Positions 1 through 8,111 of a stretch of 39,581 bases of DNA are shown one piece after another (position 1 is the stretch's first letter; each line of letters starts with the position of its first letter). The notes beneath the pieces are model-generated. The model made no database searches. It worked only from the letters and a program-made list of their open reading frames with translations, and was not told where the DNA came from. The stretch comes from Clostridiales bacterium (GTDB lineage: Bacteria > Bacillota_A > Clostridia > Oscillospirales > Oscillospiraceae). The position numbers were made by a program, and so were the translations under genes. The stretch lies in assembly GCA_019410105.1 (NCBI GenBank), contig DXTB01000006.1, positions 4,637 to 44,217 on the forward strand, given 5' to 3'.

Positions 1-516
1 GCCACCTCCTACCTCAAGCTGGTGGCCGACCCCACCAACCAGCTCCCGGAGATCACCTACTGGCTCATGGGCAGCCTGTCGGGCACCCGTCTGGCCGATG
101 TGGCCCGCATCGCCCCCGCCATGGCCGCCGGGCTGTTCCCCCTGTTTCTCCTGCGCTGGAAGCTCAACCTGCTCACCCTGGGGGACGACGAGGCCAGGGC
201 CATGGGGGTCAACGCCCCCCGGCTGCGTTTTCTGACGGTGGTGTGCGCCACGCTGGTCACCGCCGCCTCCATCGCGGTCAGCGGCATGATCGGATGGGTG
301 GGGCTGGTGGTGCCCCACCTGTGCCGCAAGCTGGTGGGGAGCAACTTCAGGGTGCTGCTGCCCTGCTCCATGCTGGCGGGGGCGGCCTTCCTGCTGCTGG
401 TGGACAACCTCTCCCGCAATCTGCTGGCCACCGAGATCCCCATCGGCATCCTCACCGCCTTCACGGGCGCGCCCTTCTTCCTCTATCTGATGCTGCGGAA
501 AGGGGGTGCCCGGTGA
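1..516 (+). CDS. FecCD-family ABC transporter permease, C-terminal part (truncated by window edge)
   Basis: The reading frame is open from base 1, so the start lies outside the window; 171 residues are visible. They are rich in membrane segments and carry the conserved FecCD/BtuC C-terminal pattern: a segment ending GDDEARAMGVN, then ISVSGMIGWVGLVVPHLCRKL-type sequence, where GWVGLVVPH is the hallmark that couples to the ATPase. The last segment, IPIGILTAFTGAPFFLYL, is the family's usual end. Members import ferric siderophores, haem or cobalamin across the cytoplasmic membrane. The stop codon overlaps the ATG of the ATPase gene by one base, so the two are translationally coupled. Family is certain; substrate cannot be told from this fragment. 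Confidence 0.93.
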   Translation, partial: ATSYLKLVADPTNQLPEITYWLMGSLSGTRLADVARIAPAMAAGLFPLFLLRWKLNLLTLGDDEARAMGVNAPRLRFLTVVCATLVTAASIAVSGMIGWVGLVVPHLCRKLVGSNFRVLLPCSMLAGAAFLLLVDNLSRNLLATEIPIGILTAFTGAPFFLYLMLRKGGAR

Positions 517-2000
517 TGCTGGAGGTGGAACACCTGCGCTTCTCCTACGGAAAGCGGGAGGTGCTGCGGGGGGTGGACCTGCGGGTGGAGCCGGGGGAGC
601 TGGTCTTTGTCCTGGGGGCCAACGGGGCGGGAAAGACCACCCTGTTCCGCTGCATCCTGGGCCTGCTGCCCGGCTACCAGGGGTGCGTCCGGGTGGACGG
701 CTGCGACGTGTCATCCCTGGCGCCCCGCGCCCTGGCCAAAAAAATCGCCTATATTCCCCAGACCAGCCATATGATCTTTCCCTACACGGCGCTGGAGCTG
801 GTGCTCATGGGCACCAACCGCCGGCTGGGCCTTTTCTCCGCGCCGGGCCGCCGGGAGCGGGCCATCGCCATGGAGGCCCTGGAGGAGCTGGGGATCGCAG
901 ACTACGCCCACCAGAGCTTCGCGGAGCTGTCCGGTGGAGAGCAGCAGCTTGTACTGGCGGCCCGGGCTCTGGCCCAGCAGGCCCGGCTGCTGCTGATGGA
1001 CGAGCCCACCTCCGCCCTGGACTTCGGCAACCAGGTGCGGGTGCTGGAGCGGGTGTCCGCCCTGACCCTGCGGGGGTACACCGTCCTGCTCTCCTGTCAC
1101 AACCCACAGCATGCCATGCTCTATGCCCAGCGGGTGGTGGCCCTCCACGACGGCCTGGTGGCCGCCGACGGCCCCCCTGACCAGGCCTTGGACGAGGCGC
1201 TGATGCGGAAGCTCTACGGTGTGCCCGCCCGCTTTGTCCGCACCGGCGACGGGGTACTCATCGCCCCGGTGCGCAAGTCCATTGTCCTGTGGACCCCCGA
1301 CATGGTGCGCTTCATGGCCGACGCCATCCGGGTCAACGGGAGCTGTGCGGCCATGGCCGCAGCCCTGTCTCAGGTGCTCCCCCCGGGGGCGCGGGTGTGC
1401 GACGCGGGGTGCGGGCTCGGCGGGTTGAGTCTGGCGCTGGCCCCCTACTGCCGCGCGGTGGTGGCGGCCGATCTGTCCGCCGAGGCCATCCGCCATCTGG
1501 AGGCACAGCCCCTGCCTCCCAACGTGGAGCCCCGGCGGTGCGATGTGCTGGCCGACACACCGGACGAGCCCTACGACGCTATGGTGTTCTGCTTCTTCGG
1601 CCGCACGGATGAGATCCTCTCCGCCGCCCGGCGGCAGTGTACCGGCACGGTGGCGGTGCTCAAACGCTGCGGCCGGGATCACCGCTTTTCCAGGGGGAAG
1701 GACCACCCCCGGCAGGGCTTTGAGGAGCTGTGCCGGGAGCTGGAGGAGAAGGGCATCCCCTACCAGAGCCGGGTTTTAGAGCTGGATATGGGCCAGCCCT
1801 TCCGCTCCCTGGAGGACGCGGCGGTCTTTTTCCGCACACACAGCCGGGACGATCCGGCGGAGCTGACCCCCGAGGCCCTGCAAAGCCGCCTTCAGCGGCG
1901 GGACGACCCGGAATTTCCGTGGTATTTCCCGGTAAACGAGCCCATCGGCCTGCTCTGGTTCCAGGCCTGCGAGATACCAGATAAAGAAAAGGAGAGATGA
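516..2000 (+). CDS. FecE-type ABC ATPase fused to a SAM-dependent methyltransferase
   Basis: A 494-residue protein in two parts. Residues 1-250 are an iron/cobalamin-importer ATPase: Walker A GANGAGKTT (34-42), Q-loop Q82, signature LSGGEQQ (138-144), Walker B LLLMDEP (158-164), switch histidine H195. Residues about 255-490 are a class I methyltransferase: motif I VCDAGCGLGG (294-303), then the acidic end of strand 2 in VVAADLS (315-321). FecE/BtuD ATPases are normally about 260 residues, so the C-terminal half is an addition. The frame is continuous with no stop or obvious frameshift at the join near residue 250. ATG at 516 overlaps the permease stop; a GTG at 513 is an alternative start. 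The binding-protein gene follows 4 bases after the stop. The methyl acceptor is unknown; a role in modifying the imported chelate is only a guess. Confidence 0.88.
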   Translation: MLEVEHLRFSYGKREVLRGVDLRVEPGELVFVLGANGAGKTTLFRCILGLLPGYQGCVRVDGCDVSSLAPRALAKKIAYIPQTSHMIFPYTALELVLMGTNRRLGLFSAPGRRERAIAMEALEELGIADYAHQSFAELSGGEQQLVLAARALAQQARLLLMDEPTSALDFGNQVRVLERVSALTLRGYTVLLSCHNPQHAMLYAQRVVALHDGLVAADGPPDQALDEALMRKLYGVPARFVRTGDGVLIAPVRKSIVLWTPDMVRFMADAIRVNGSCAAMAAALSQVLPPGARVCDAGCGLGGLSLALAPYCRAVVAADLSAEAIRHLEAQPLPPNVEPRRCDVLADTPDEPYDAMVFCFFGRTDEILSAARRQCTGTVAVLKRCGRDHRFSRGKDHPRQGFEELCRELEEKGIPYQSRVLELDMGQPFRSLEDAAVFFRTHSRDDPAELTPEALQSRLQRRDDPEFPWYFPVNEPIGLLWFQACEIPDKEKER

Positions 2001-2004
2001 TACC

Positions 2005-3111
2005 ATGAAAAAGCTGCTCTGTACCCTCCTGGCCCTCAGTATGCTCCTGGGGCTGGCCGCCTGCGGCGGCCCCGCGCCCGCGGAGGGCCCCTCCGCAGAC
2101 CCTGCGCCGGCGGTGTCCACCCCCGCCCAGCCCGAGGACGGCTCCGCCTCCTTCACCGACTCCGTGGGCCGCACCGTGGAGGTGCCCGCGGAGATCACCA
2201 GCGTGGCGGTCTCCGGCCCCCTGGCCCAGATGGTGCTCTTCGCCCTGTGCCCCGACAAGCTGGTAGGCATTGCCGACGAGTGGGACGCGAGCGCTGAGCA
2301 GTACCTGGCCACCGAGTACTACAATCTGCCCCTGCTGGGCCAGCTCTACGGCGGCAAGGGCGAGCTGAATCTGGAGACCCTCTTGGGCTCCGGCGCCCAG
2401 GTGGTCATCGACGTGGGCGAGCCCAAGGACACCATCGTGGAGGATCTGGATGCCCTCCAGGAGCAGACCGGCATCCCCTTCGTCCACGTGTCCGCTACCA
2501 TTGAGACCATGGGCGACGCCTATCGGAAGCTGGGCGAGCTGCTGGGCATGGAGGAGGCGGCCGAGACGCTGGCCGCCTACTGCGACGAGACCTACGCCAT
2601 GGTCAAGGACGTGGCGGAGCACGTGGAGAAGGCGAACCTGCTCTACATCACCGGCGACGCTGGCCTCAACGTCATCGCCCAGGGGTCTTACCACGCCGAG
2701 ATCATCGACCTGCTGTCCAACAACCTGGCGGTGGTGGACTCCCCCTCCTCCAAGGGTACCGGAAACGAGGTGGACATGGAACAGCTCATGCTGTGGAATC
2801 CCGACGTAATCCTCTTCGCTCCCGACAGCGTTTATGCCTCCGTGGGGGATGATCCGCTGTGGCAGAGCCTCACCGCCATCCAGAACGGCAGCTACTATGA
2901 GGCCCCCATGGGCCCCTACAACTGGATGGGCTTTCCGCCCTCCGTCCAGCGTTATCTGGGTATGCTGTGGATGGCAAAGCTCCTCTACCCCGACGCGGCG
3001 GACTACGACCTCCAGGCCGAGGTGACCGAATACTTCGACCTCTTCTACCACTGCGCGCTCACTGGAGAGCAGTACGAGGCCCTGATGGCCAACTCGATCG
3101 GGAAGCAGTAA
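2005..3111 (+). CDS. Iron-siderophore/cobalamin-type ABC substrate-binding lipoprotein
   Basis: A 368-residue binding protein. It has a lipoprotein signal peptide with lipobox LAAC (Cys20), then a low-complexity Pro/Ala/Glu linker (about 21-50) typical of surface-tethered Gram-positive binding proteins. The body starts SFTDSVGRTVEVP, the usual opening of the PF01497 (FecB/BtuF) class, and has the two-lobe pattern of that family (LETLLGSGAQVVIDVG and LMLWNPDVILFAPD). It delivers the ligand to the permease and fused ATPase encoded just upstream, 4 bases away, with AAAGGAGAG as ribosome site. A strong hairpin at 3119-3147 ends the operon. The ligand is unassigned; haem, siderophore or corrinoid are all possible. 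Confidence 0.9.
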   Translation: MKKLLCTLLALSMLLGLAACGGPAPAEGPSADPAPAVSTPAQPEDGSASFTDSVGRTVEVPAEITSVAVSGPLAQMVLFALCPDKLVGIADEWDASAEQYLATEYYNLPLLGQLYGGKGELNLETLLGSGAQVVIDVGEPKDTIVEDLDALQEQTGIPFVHVSATIETMGDAYRKLGELLGMEEAAETLAAYCDETYAMVKDVAEHVEKANLLYITGDAGLNVIAQGSYHAEIIDLLSNNLAVVDSPSSKGTGNEVDMEQLMLWNPDVILFAPDSVYASVGDDPLWQSLTAIQNGSYYEAPMGPYNWMGFPPSVQRYLGMLWMAKLLYPDAADYDLQAEVTEYFDLFYHCALTGEQYEALMANSIGKQ

Positions 3112-3118
3112 ACTCACA

Positions 3119-3147
3119 CGTCCCGGCCCCCAAAAGGGGCCGGGACG
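3119..3147 (+). terminator. Hairpin terminator of the iron/cobalamin ABC operon
   Basis: A perfect 12-bp GC-rich stem (CGTCCCGGCCCC at 3119-3130 with its complement at 3136-3147) around a 5-base loop, 7 bases after the lipoprotein stop. The tail (CTTGCAT) is poor in T, so termination may be weak or Rho-assisted. Confidence 0.7.
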
Positions 3148-3148
3148 C

Positions 3149-3178
3149 TTGCATAGGGCGGTGGATTACGCGTACAAT
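3149..3178 (+). promoter_or_regulatory. Predicted sigma-A promoter for the short-chain dehydrogenase
   Basis: TTGCAT (3149-3154), an 18-base spacer and TACAAT (3173-3178), 22 bases before the ATG at 3200. It directly abuts the preceding terminator. Assigned by motif and position only. Confidence 0.5.
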
Positions 3179-3199
3179 AGGGAAAAAGGAGGGGAGCGC

Positions 3200-3964
3200 A
3201 TGAAAATTGCCATTGTGACCGGGGCCTCCTCCGGCCTGGGGATGGCCTTTGTCCGGCGGCTGGACGCGCTGGGCGGGCTGGATGAGATTTGGGGTGTGGC
3301 CCGCCGGGGGGAGCGGATGGAGGCGCTGGCGGCGGAGCTGCGCACCCCGATGCGGCCTCTGGCCCTGGATCTGACCCGATTGGAGAGCGTGGAGACCCTG
3401 CGGGTTCTCATGAGAGAGGAGGAGCCGGAGGTGGCGGTGCTGGTCAACGCCGCCGGGTTCGGCAAATTCGGCACCTGCGCCGAACTCACCCTCCAGGAGA
3501 CCTGCGGCATGATCGACCTGAACTGCCGGGCTGCCGCCGCACTCACTGCCGCCGTGCTCCCCTACATGGGGCGGGGAAGCCGGGTGCTGGAGATCTGCTC
3601 CTCCGCCGCCTTTCAGCCCCTGCCCGGCTTCAATGTCTACGCCGCCACCAAGGCATTTCTGCTCCGGTACAGCCGCGCCCTGCGCTGGGAGGCGGCGCCG
3701 CGGGGCATCCGGGTGACGGCGGTGTGCCCAGGGTGGATCAGGACCGATTTCATGGACGTGGCTAGGGATACAAAAAACGGGCGCACCGTGCGGAGCTTTC
3801 CCTTCGCCCAGCGGCCGGAGACCGTGGCCCGGCGGGCCCTGCGGAACAGCCGCCTGCTGGCCGTCACTACCTGCGGCCTGCCCGCCCTGGTCCAGCGTGT
3901 GGCCAGCAAGTTCCTGCCCCACTGCTTCATCATGGCCTGCTGGGAGGGCCTGCGAAGGGCATGA
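3200..3964 (+). CDS. Short-chain dehydrogenase/reductase (SDR), NAD(P)-dependent
   Basis: A 254-residue classical SDR. The N-terminal nucleotide-binding motif is TGASSGLG (7-14), the structural NAAG motif is at 83-86, and the catalytic residues are Ser134/135, Tyr147 and Lys151 (YAATK). PGWIRTDF follows at the usual place. ATG at 3200 is preferred over an in-frame ATG 51 bases upstream because AAGGAGGGG lies just before it and because the Rossmann fold begins at once. The gene stands alone between two terminators. Substrate unknown; the family is too broad to assign one. Confidence 0.9.
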   Translation: MKIAIVTGASSGLGMAFVRRLDALGGLDEIWGVARRGERMEALAAELRTPMRPLALDLTRLESVETLRVLMREEEPEVAVLVNAAGFGKFGTCAELTLQETCGMIDLNCRAAAALTAAVLPYMGRGSRVLEICSSAAFQPLPGFNVYAATKAFLLRYSRALRWEAAPRGIRVTAVCPGWIRTDFMDVARDTKNGRTVRSFPFAQRPETVARRALRNSRLLAVTTCGLPALVQRVASKFLPHCFIMACWEGLRRA

Positions 3965-3969
3965 TACAA

Positions 3970-3999
3970 AGCGCCCGGAACCAAACGGCTCCGGGCGCT
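3970..3999. terminator. Shared terminator between convergent SDR and amidase genes
   Basis: Stem AGCGCCCGGA (3970-3979) with TCCGGGCGCT (3990-3999) around a 10-base loop, followed by GCGTTTATTT on the + side. It lies between the SDR stop (3964) and the amidase stop (4004), so it can serve both strands. Confidence 0.72.
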
Positions 4000-4003
4000 G
4001 CGT

Positions 4004-5542
4004 TTATTTACGCGGCAGGGAGTTCAGGTAGTCGCCGACACCCCGTGCCACGCCCTCCATCAGCTTCTGCTGATAGGTCTCGTCGCACAGGCGGGTGAGT
4101 TCCTCTACGTTGGTCATAAAGCCGGTCTCCACCAGTACGGCGGCCATGTTGGTCTCCCGCAGGACCACGAAGTTGGCCGAGGCGATGCCGCGGTCTACCG
4201 CGCCGCTGGCCGCGCAGGCGGCGTCCTGCACCGCCTGGGCAAAGGCCTTGCTCCGGCTGCTGGTGGGGTAGTAATAGGTATAGAGCCCCTGGAAGGTGGG
4301 GACGGTGGGGGCGGAGTTGCAGTGAATGCTCACGAACAGGTCGGCGTTGACCCGGTTGGCCAGCTCGGAGCGCTCGTACAGGTCTCCGGCGGTCTCCCCG
4401 TCCCGGGTGAGCACCACGTTATAGCCTTCATTCAGAAGGATGTCCCGCAGCTTGTAGACCATGGACAGGGTGAGATCCTTCTCATAGATGTCCACCCCGT
4501 TGGCATCCGGATATACCGCGCCCAGCGTTTTCCCGTCGTGGCCGGCATCCAGTACGACGGTGTACTTGTTGGGGTCAATGGGGGGTAGCTCGGGGGAGGC
4601 GGAGGGAGTGGCGGTAATGCGCACGCCGCTGCTGCCCGCCTCCACGGTGATGTTTTTGGCGTAGCTGGCACCGCCCTTGAGGTCCAGCACCACCCGAAGG
4701 GTGTGGGGATAGCCATACCCCAAGTCGTCCCCGTGCTGGTTGTAACGCACCGAGGAGAACACATCGCTGTCCACCGGCAGGGCGGCCTCACCCTCCAGAG
4801 CGCCGGAAAACACCGCGCCCAGGAGGTCCACCGCTACCCGGTCTCCCAGATCCACCACCCGGTATTCCGGTATATGGTCGGTGGCGATGGTCACAACGTG
4901 GGAAGAGGCGTCCACCGAGATGCCGGTGACATACCCCTTGTCCCCGGCGGCGGGCGTGTCGGGCGTGGGCTCGGGGGTCGGCGTCGGTGTCGGCGTGGGC
5001 TCCGGCTCCGGGGTACCGGGGGAGGTGAGGATAGCGGTAAAGGTATCGTTTTCCCAGTCCACGGTGGCGCCCAACTGCTCCGAGACAAAGCGCAGGGGGA
5101 CCATGGTGCTCTCCCGGCCCTCCCACTTAACCACGCCAGCGGGCACGCCACCGGGCAGCTCCATGGCCTGACCATTGACCAGTGCGGTGGCCGAGCCCAG
5201 GGTGAGTACGATGGTGCTCTCCTCCCGCAGGAGGATGACCTGACGGGTTTCCGGCACCCAGGTTACCGAGGCGCCCAGCCGTTCCGCGATCAGGCGGACG
5301 GGCACCAGCGTGCGGCCGTTCTGTCCCGCCGGGTACTGCACCAGGGCGGGTACATCGTCCGGTGTCAGAGGCGAGCCGTCCAGCGTCAGGCTGACCCGGT
5401 CGGTCTGGGTCAGTTCACCATAACGCTGGGTGGTCTCGTCGTAGAAGTAGACGGAGAGGGTCCCCGCGGGACCGGCCGCCCAGGCGGACAGCAGCCCCGC
5501 CAGCAGGGCGAGGGTGAGCAGGAAGGAAACGGCTTTTTTCAT
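4004..5542 (-). CDS. Secreted N-acetylmuramoyl-L-alanine amidase with stress-type N-terminal repeats and AMIN domain
   Basis: A 512-residue exported cell-wall hydrolase. Order: signal peptide (1-23); two copper-amine-oxidase-N-like segments (about 45-105 and 110-172, with the repeated VPLRFVSEQLGATVDW-type motif); a Thr-Pro/Glu-Pro linker (175-198); an AMIN domain (about 203-312); and an Amidase_3 catalytic domain (327-509). The zinc ligands are visible as His335 (DAGH), Glu354 (YEKDLTL) and His407 (SIHCNS), with catalytic Glu472 (VETGFMTN). It would cut the lactyl-alanine bond of peptidoglycan outside the cell. ATG at 5542 has GAGGAG upstream and a promoter further out. Monocistronic, convergent with the SDR gene. 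Confidence 0.93.
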   Translation of the reverse strand: MKKAVSFLLTLALLAGLLSAWAAGPAGTLSVYFYDETTQRYGELTQTDRVSLTLDGSPLTPDDVPALVQYPAGQNGRTLVPVRLIAERLGASVTWVPETRQVILLREESTIVLTLGSATALVNGQAMELPGGVPAGVVKWEGRESTMVPLRFVSEQLGATVDWENDTFTAILTSPGTPEPEPTPTPTPTPEPTPDTPAAGDKGYVTGISVDASSHVVTIATDHIPEYRVVDLGDRVAVDLLGAVFSGALEGEAALPVDSDVFSSVRYNQHGDDLGYGYPHTLRVVLDLKGGASYAKNITVEAGSSGVRITATPSASPELPPIDPNKYTVVLDAGHDGKTLGAVYPDANGVDIYEKDLTLSMVYKLRDILLNEGYNVVLTRDGETAGDLYERSELANRVNADLFVSIHCNSAPTVPTFQGLYTYYYPTSSRSKAFAQAVQDAACAASGAVDRGIASANFVVLRETNMAAVLVETGFMTNVEELTRLCDETYQQKLMEGVARGVGDYLNSLPRK

Positions 5543-5571
5543 GGCAGAACTCCTCGGCGATAGATGCTAAT

Positions 5572-5600
5572 ATTCTACCTTATTCCACAGGTGCCGTCAA
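5572..5600 (-). promoter_or_regulatory. Predicted promoter of the amidase gene
   Basis: On the minus strand TTGACG (5595-5600), a 17-base spacer and TAGAAT (5572-5577), 29 bases upstream of the amidase ATG. Good consensus match and spacing. Confidence 0.68.
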
Positions 5601-5676
5601 GAAAGGACCGCAAAAAAGGTTGACATAAATTTATGGCAGGCACTTTGACACGCTACTGTAAATGTGGGCAAATCCC

Positions 5677-5705
5677 TTGCGTTTTGCGGCAAAACTTGTT
5701 ATGAT
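5677..5705 (+). promoter_or_regulatory. Predicted promoter of the aconitase-family hydratase gene
   Basis: TTGCGT (5677-5682), 17-base spacer, TATGAT (5700-5705), followed by an AT-rich start region and ACGGAGGGA before the ATG at 5740. Two more -35-like TTGACA words lie upstream, near 5620 and 5645, without good partners. Confidence 0.65.
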
Positions 5706-5739
5706 AAACATTAAATACAAAGCAACGGAGGGAATACCC

Positions 5740-7986
5740 ATGCTGAAGATCACCTGTGAGGGCGTGTACTACAAGAACGGGGGCTTTGTCCCGGCCAAAG
5801 ACGGCCCTGCGGCCGGCTTGCCCGCGCCGGAAAAGGCGAGGGAGGGCACCATGGCCCACGCGATTCTGAAGGCCCACAATACCGGAGACAATATGGAGGA
5901 GCTGGCCATCCGCTTCGACGCCATGGCCTCCCACGACATCACCTATGTGGGCATCATCCAGACCGCCCGGGCCTCCGGCATGCAGGCGTTCCCCCTGCCC
6001 TACGTGCTCACCAACTGCCACAACTCCCTGTGCGCCGTGGGGGGCACCATCAACGAGGACGACCATGTGTTCGGCCTGTCGGCGGCGAAGAAGTACGGCG
6101 GCGAGTTTGTCCCCGCCCACCAGAGCGTCATTCATTCTTATATGCGGGAGCGGTACGCCGCCCCCGGCAGGATGATCCTGGGCTCCGACTCCCACACCCG
6201 CTACGGCGCTTACGGCACCATGGCCATCGGCGAGGGCGGTCCGGAGCTGGCCCGGCAGCTTTTATCAAAAACTTATAACATCCCGTACCCGAAGGTCATC
6301 GCCATCTACCTCACCGGCACGCCCATCCCCGGTGTGGGCCCCCAGGACGTGGCGCTGGAGCTCATCCGCTCCACCTTTAAAGACGGAGTGGTCAAGAACG
6401 CGGTGATGGAATTTTTCGGCCCCGGCGTAGCCAACTTGTCCATGGACTACCGCTCCGGCATCGACGTGATGACCACCGAGACCACCTGCCTGTCCTCCAT
6501 CTGGCCCGCCGATCATACCTTGAAGGCCCACCTGGCCGTACTGGGCCGGGGAGAGGCGTTCAAGCCCCAGGCCCCCGCCGACGGGGCCTACTATGACGGA
6601 CTCATTGAGGTGGAGCTGGACAAGATCCGCCCCATGATCGCCTTGCCCTTCCACCCCTCCAACGCCTACACCATCCAGGAGTTCCAGGAGAACCTGGACG
6701 AGCTGCTCCACCAGGTGGACGAGGACACGGTGCGCCAGCTCAAGCTCAAGAACCGGCCCGCCTCACTGCGGGAGAAGATTGTGGACGGCAAATTCCGGGT
6801 GGATCAGGGAGTCATCGCCGGCTGCTCCGGCGGTACTTACCAGAATATCGTGCGGGCGGCCCAGATCCTGGACGGCCGCGCCATCGGCTCCGGCGAGTTC
6901 TGGCTGTCGGTCTATCCCACCAGCCAGCCCGTCAACCTGGAGCTGACCCGGAGGGGCTACATTGCCTCCCTTATGGCCGCCGGCGCCTCCATCCGCTCCT
7001 GCTTCTGCGGCCCCTGCTTCGGCGCGGGCGACGTGCCCGCCAACGGGGCTTTCTCCATCCGTCACTCCACCCGTAACTTCCCCAACCGGGAGGGGAGCAA
7101 GCCCTCCGACGGGCAGGTGTCCTACGTGGCCCTCATGGACGCCCGGAGCATCGCCGCCACCGCCCTCAACGGCGGCGTGCTCACCGGGGCCGACGAGCTG
7201 CCCGCACCCCCGGCCGATCCTGCCGAGGAGCCCTTCGCCTACGACGACACCCCCTACAAGGCCCGGGTCTACTTCGGCGTGGGGCGGCCCGACCCCGGCC
7301 AGGAGCTGGTGTTCGGCCCCAATATCGCCGACTGGCCGGAGCAGGTGGCCCTGCCGGAGAACCTGCTGCTCACGGTGTGCTCGGCCATCTATGACCCCGT
7401 CACCACCACCGACGAGCTCATTCCCTCCGGCGAAACCTCCTCCTACCGCTCCAACCCCGTCAAGCTCTCCGAGTTCGCCCTCAGCCGCAAGGACCCCCAG
7501 TACGTGCCCCGGGCCAAGGAGGTGCTGGCGGTGGAACGGCTCCGCCGCACCAATCCTGGTGATCCCCGGGTGGGGGAGGCCCTGCTGGGCCATGATCCGG
7601 CGGATACCGGCCTGGGCTCCCTTGTGATGGCACTCAAGCCCGGCGACGGCTCCGCCCGGGAGCAGGCCGCCTCCTGCCAGCGGGTGCTGGGCGGCGCGGC
7701 CAACCTGGCCGCGGAGTATGCCACCAAGCGCTACCGCTCCAACGTGGTCAACTGGGGCATGCTGCCCTTTATCGCCGAAGACGTGAAGGACTGGAACCTC
7801 CAGCCAGGCGACCGGATCTACCTGCCCGGCATCCGCGCCGCCGTGGACGGCGGGGCGGAGGAGGTATCGGCCGTCCTCCTCCAGAACGGCACGGAGCGGC
7901 CCGTCACCCTCAAGCTTCCCGGCATGACCCGCGAGGAGCGGGACATCGTGCTGGCGGGCTGCCTGATCAACTACTACGCCAAGTAG
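5740..7986 (+). CDS. Aconitase-superfamily hydratase (YbhJ-like)
   Basis: A 748-residue member of the aconitase superfamily. The [4Fe-4S] ligands are visible as Cys362 (GCSGG) and Cys423/Cys426 (CGPC), matching the C, CxxC pattern of aconitase. The active-site GSDSHTRYG block lies near residue 148, and a swivel-type domain is present at the C-terminus (YATKRYRSNVVNWG). Length and the odd N-terminus resemble E. coli YbhJ (about 750 residues), a hydratase of unknown substrate, rather than AcnA/AcnB (near 900) or LeuC (near 470). The start at 5740 is set by ACGGAGGGA and the promoter at 5677-5705; an earlier in-frame ATG overlaps that promoter. No TCA or leucine genes are adjacent, so the substrate is open. 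Confidence 0.85.
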   Translation: MLKITCEGVYYKNGGFVPAKDGPAAGLPAPEKAREGTMAHAILKAHNTGDNMEELAIRFDAMASHDITYVGIIQTARASGMQAFPLPYVLTNCHNSLCAVGGTINEDDHVFGLSAAKKYGGEFVPAHQSVIHSYMRERYAAPGRMILGSDSHTRYGAYGTMAIGEGGPELARQLLSKTYNIPYPKVIAIYLTGTPIPGVGPQDVALELIRSTFKDGVVKNAVMEFFGPGVANLSMDYRSGIDVMTTETTCLSSIWPADHTLKAHLAVLGRGEAFKPQAPADGAYYDGLIEVELDKIRPMIALPFHPSNAYTIQEFQENLDELLHQVDEDTVRQLKLKNRPASLREKIVDGKFRVDQGVIAGCSGGTYQNIVRAAQILDGRAIGSGEFWLSVYPTSQPVNLELTRRGYIASLMAAGASIRSCFCGPCFGAGDVPANGAFSIRHSTRNFPNREGSKPSDGQVSYVALMDARSIAATALNGGVLTGADELPAPPADPAEEPFAYDDTPYKARVYFGVGRPDPGQELVFGPNIADWPEQVALPENLLLTVCSAIYDPVTTTDELIPSGETSSYRSNPVKLSEFALSRKDPQYVPRAKEVLAVERLRRTNPGDPRVGEALLGHDPADTGLGSLVMALKPGDGSAREQAASCQRVLGGAANLAAEYATKRYRSNVVNWGMLPFIAEDVKDWNLQPGDRIYLPGIRAAVDGGAEEVSAVLLQNGTERPVTLKLPGMTREERDIVLAGCLINYYAK

Positions 7987-8061
7987 GGGCGGCCTGTGGC
8001 CGCCCACCCCTGAAAAAGCGGGGAAGCGTAGGGGCCGATGCCCTCATCGGCCCGCCGCTTT
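7983..8061. repeat. Two adjacent palindromic intergenic elements sharing the start GTAGGGGC
   Basis: Unit 1: GTAGGGGC at 7983-7990, containing the inverted repeat GGGCGGCC/GGCCGCCC (7987-7994 and 7998-8005) and covering the hydratase stop codon. Unit 2: GTAGGGGC at 8028-8035, with GGGCCGATG/CATCGGCCC (8032-8040 and 8045-8053) inside an outer AAGCGG...CCGCTT pair. Neither has a T-tract, so they look more like REP-type repeats than terminators. They fill most of the 125-base gap before the next gene. Confidence 0.5.
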
Positions 8062-8111
8062 CCGGAGCCCTTTACATGCGGCCGTATGGTTGGGAAGGAG
8101 GGAGGACTTGT

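Noticed and set aside
5610..5652. TTGACA words near 5620 and 5645 as promoters of the hydratase
   Set aside because: No acceptable -10 element at 16-18 bases from either; the TTGCGT/TATGAT pair at 5677-5705 fits better.
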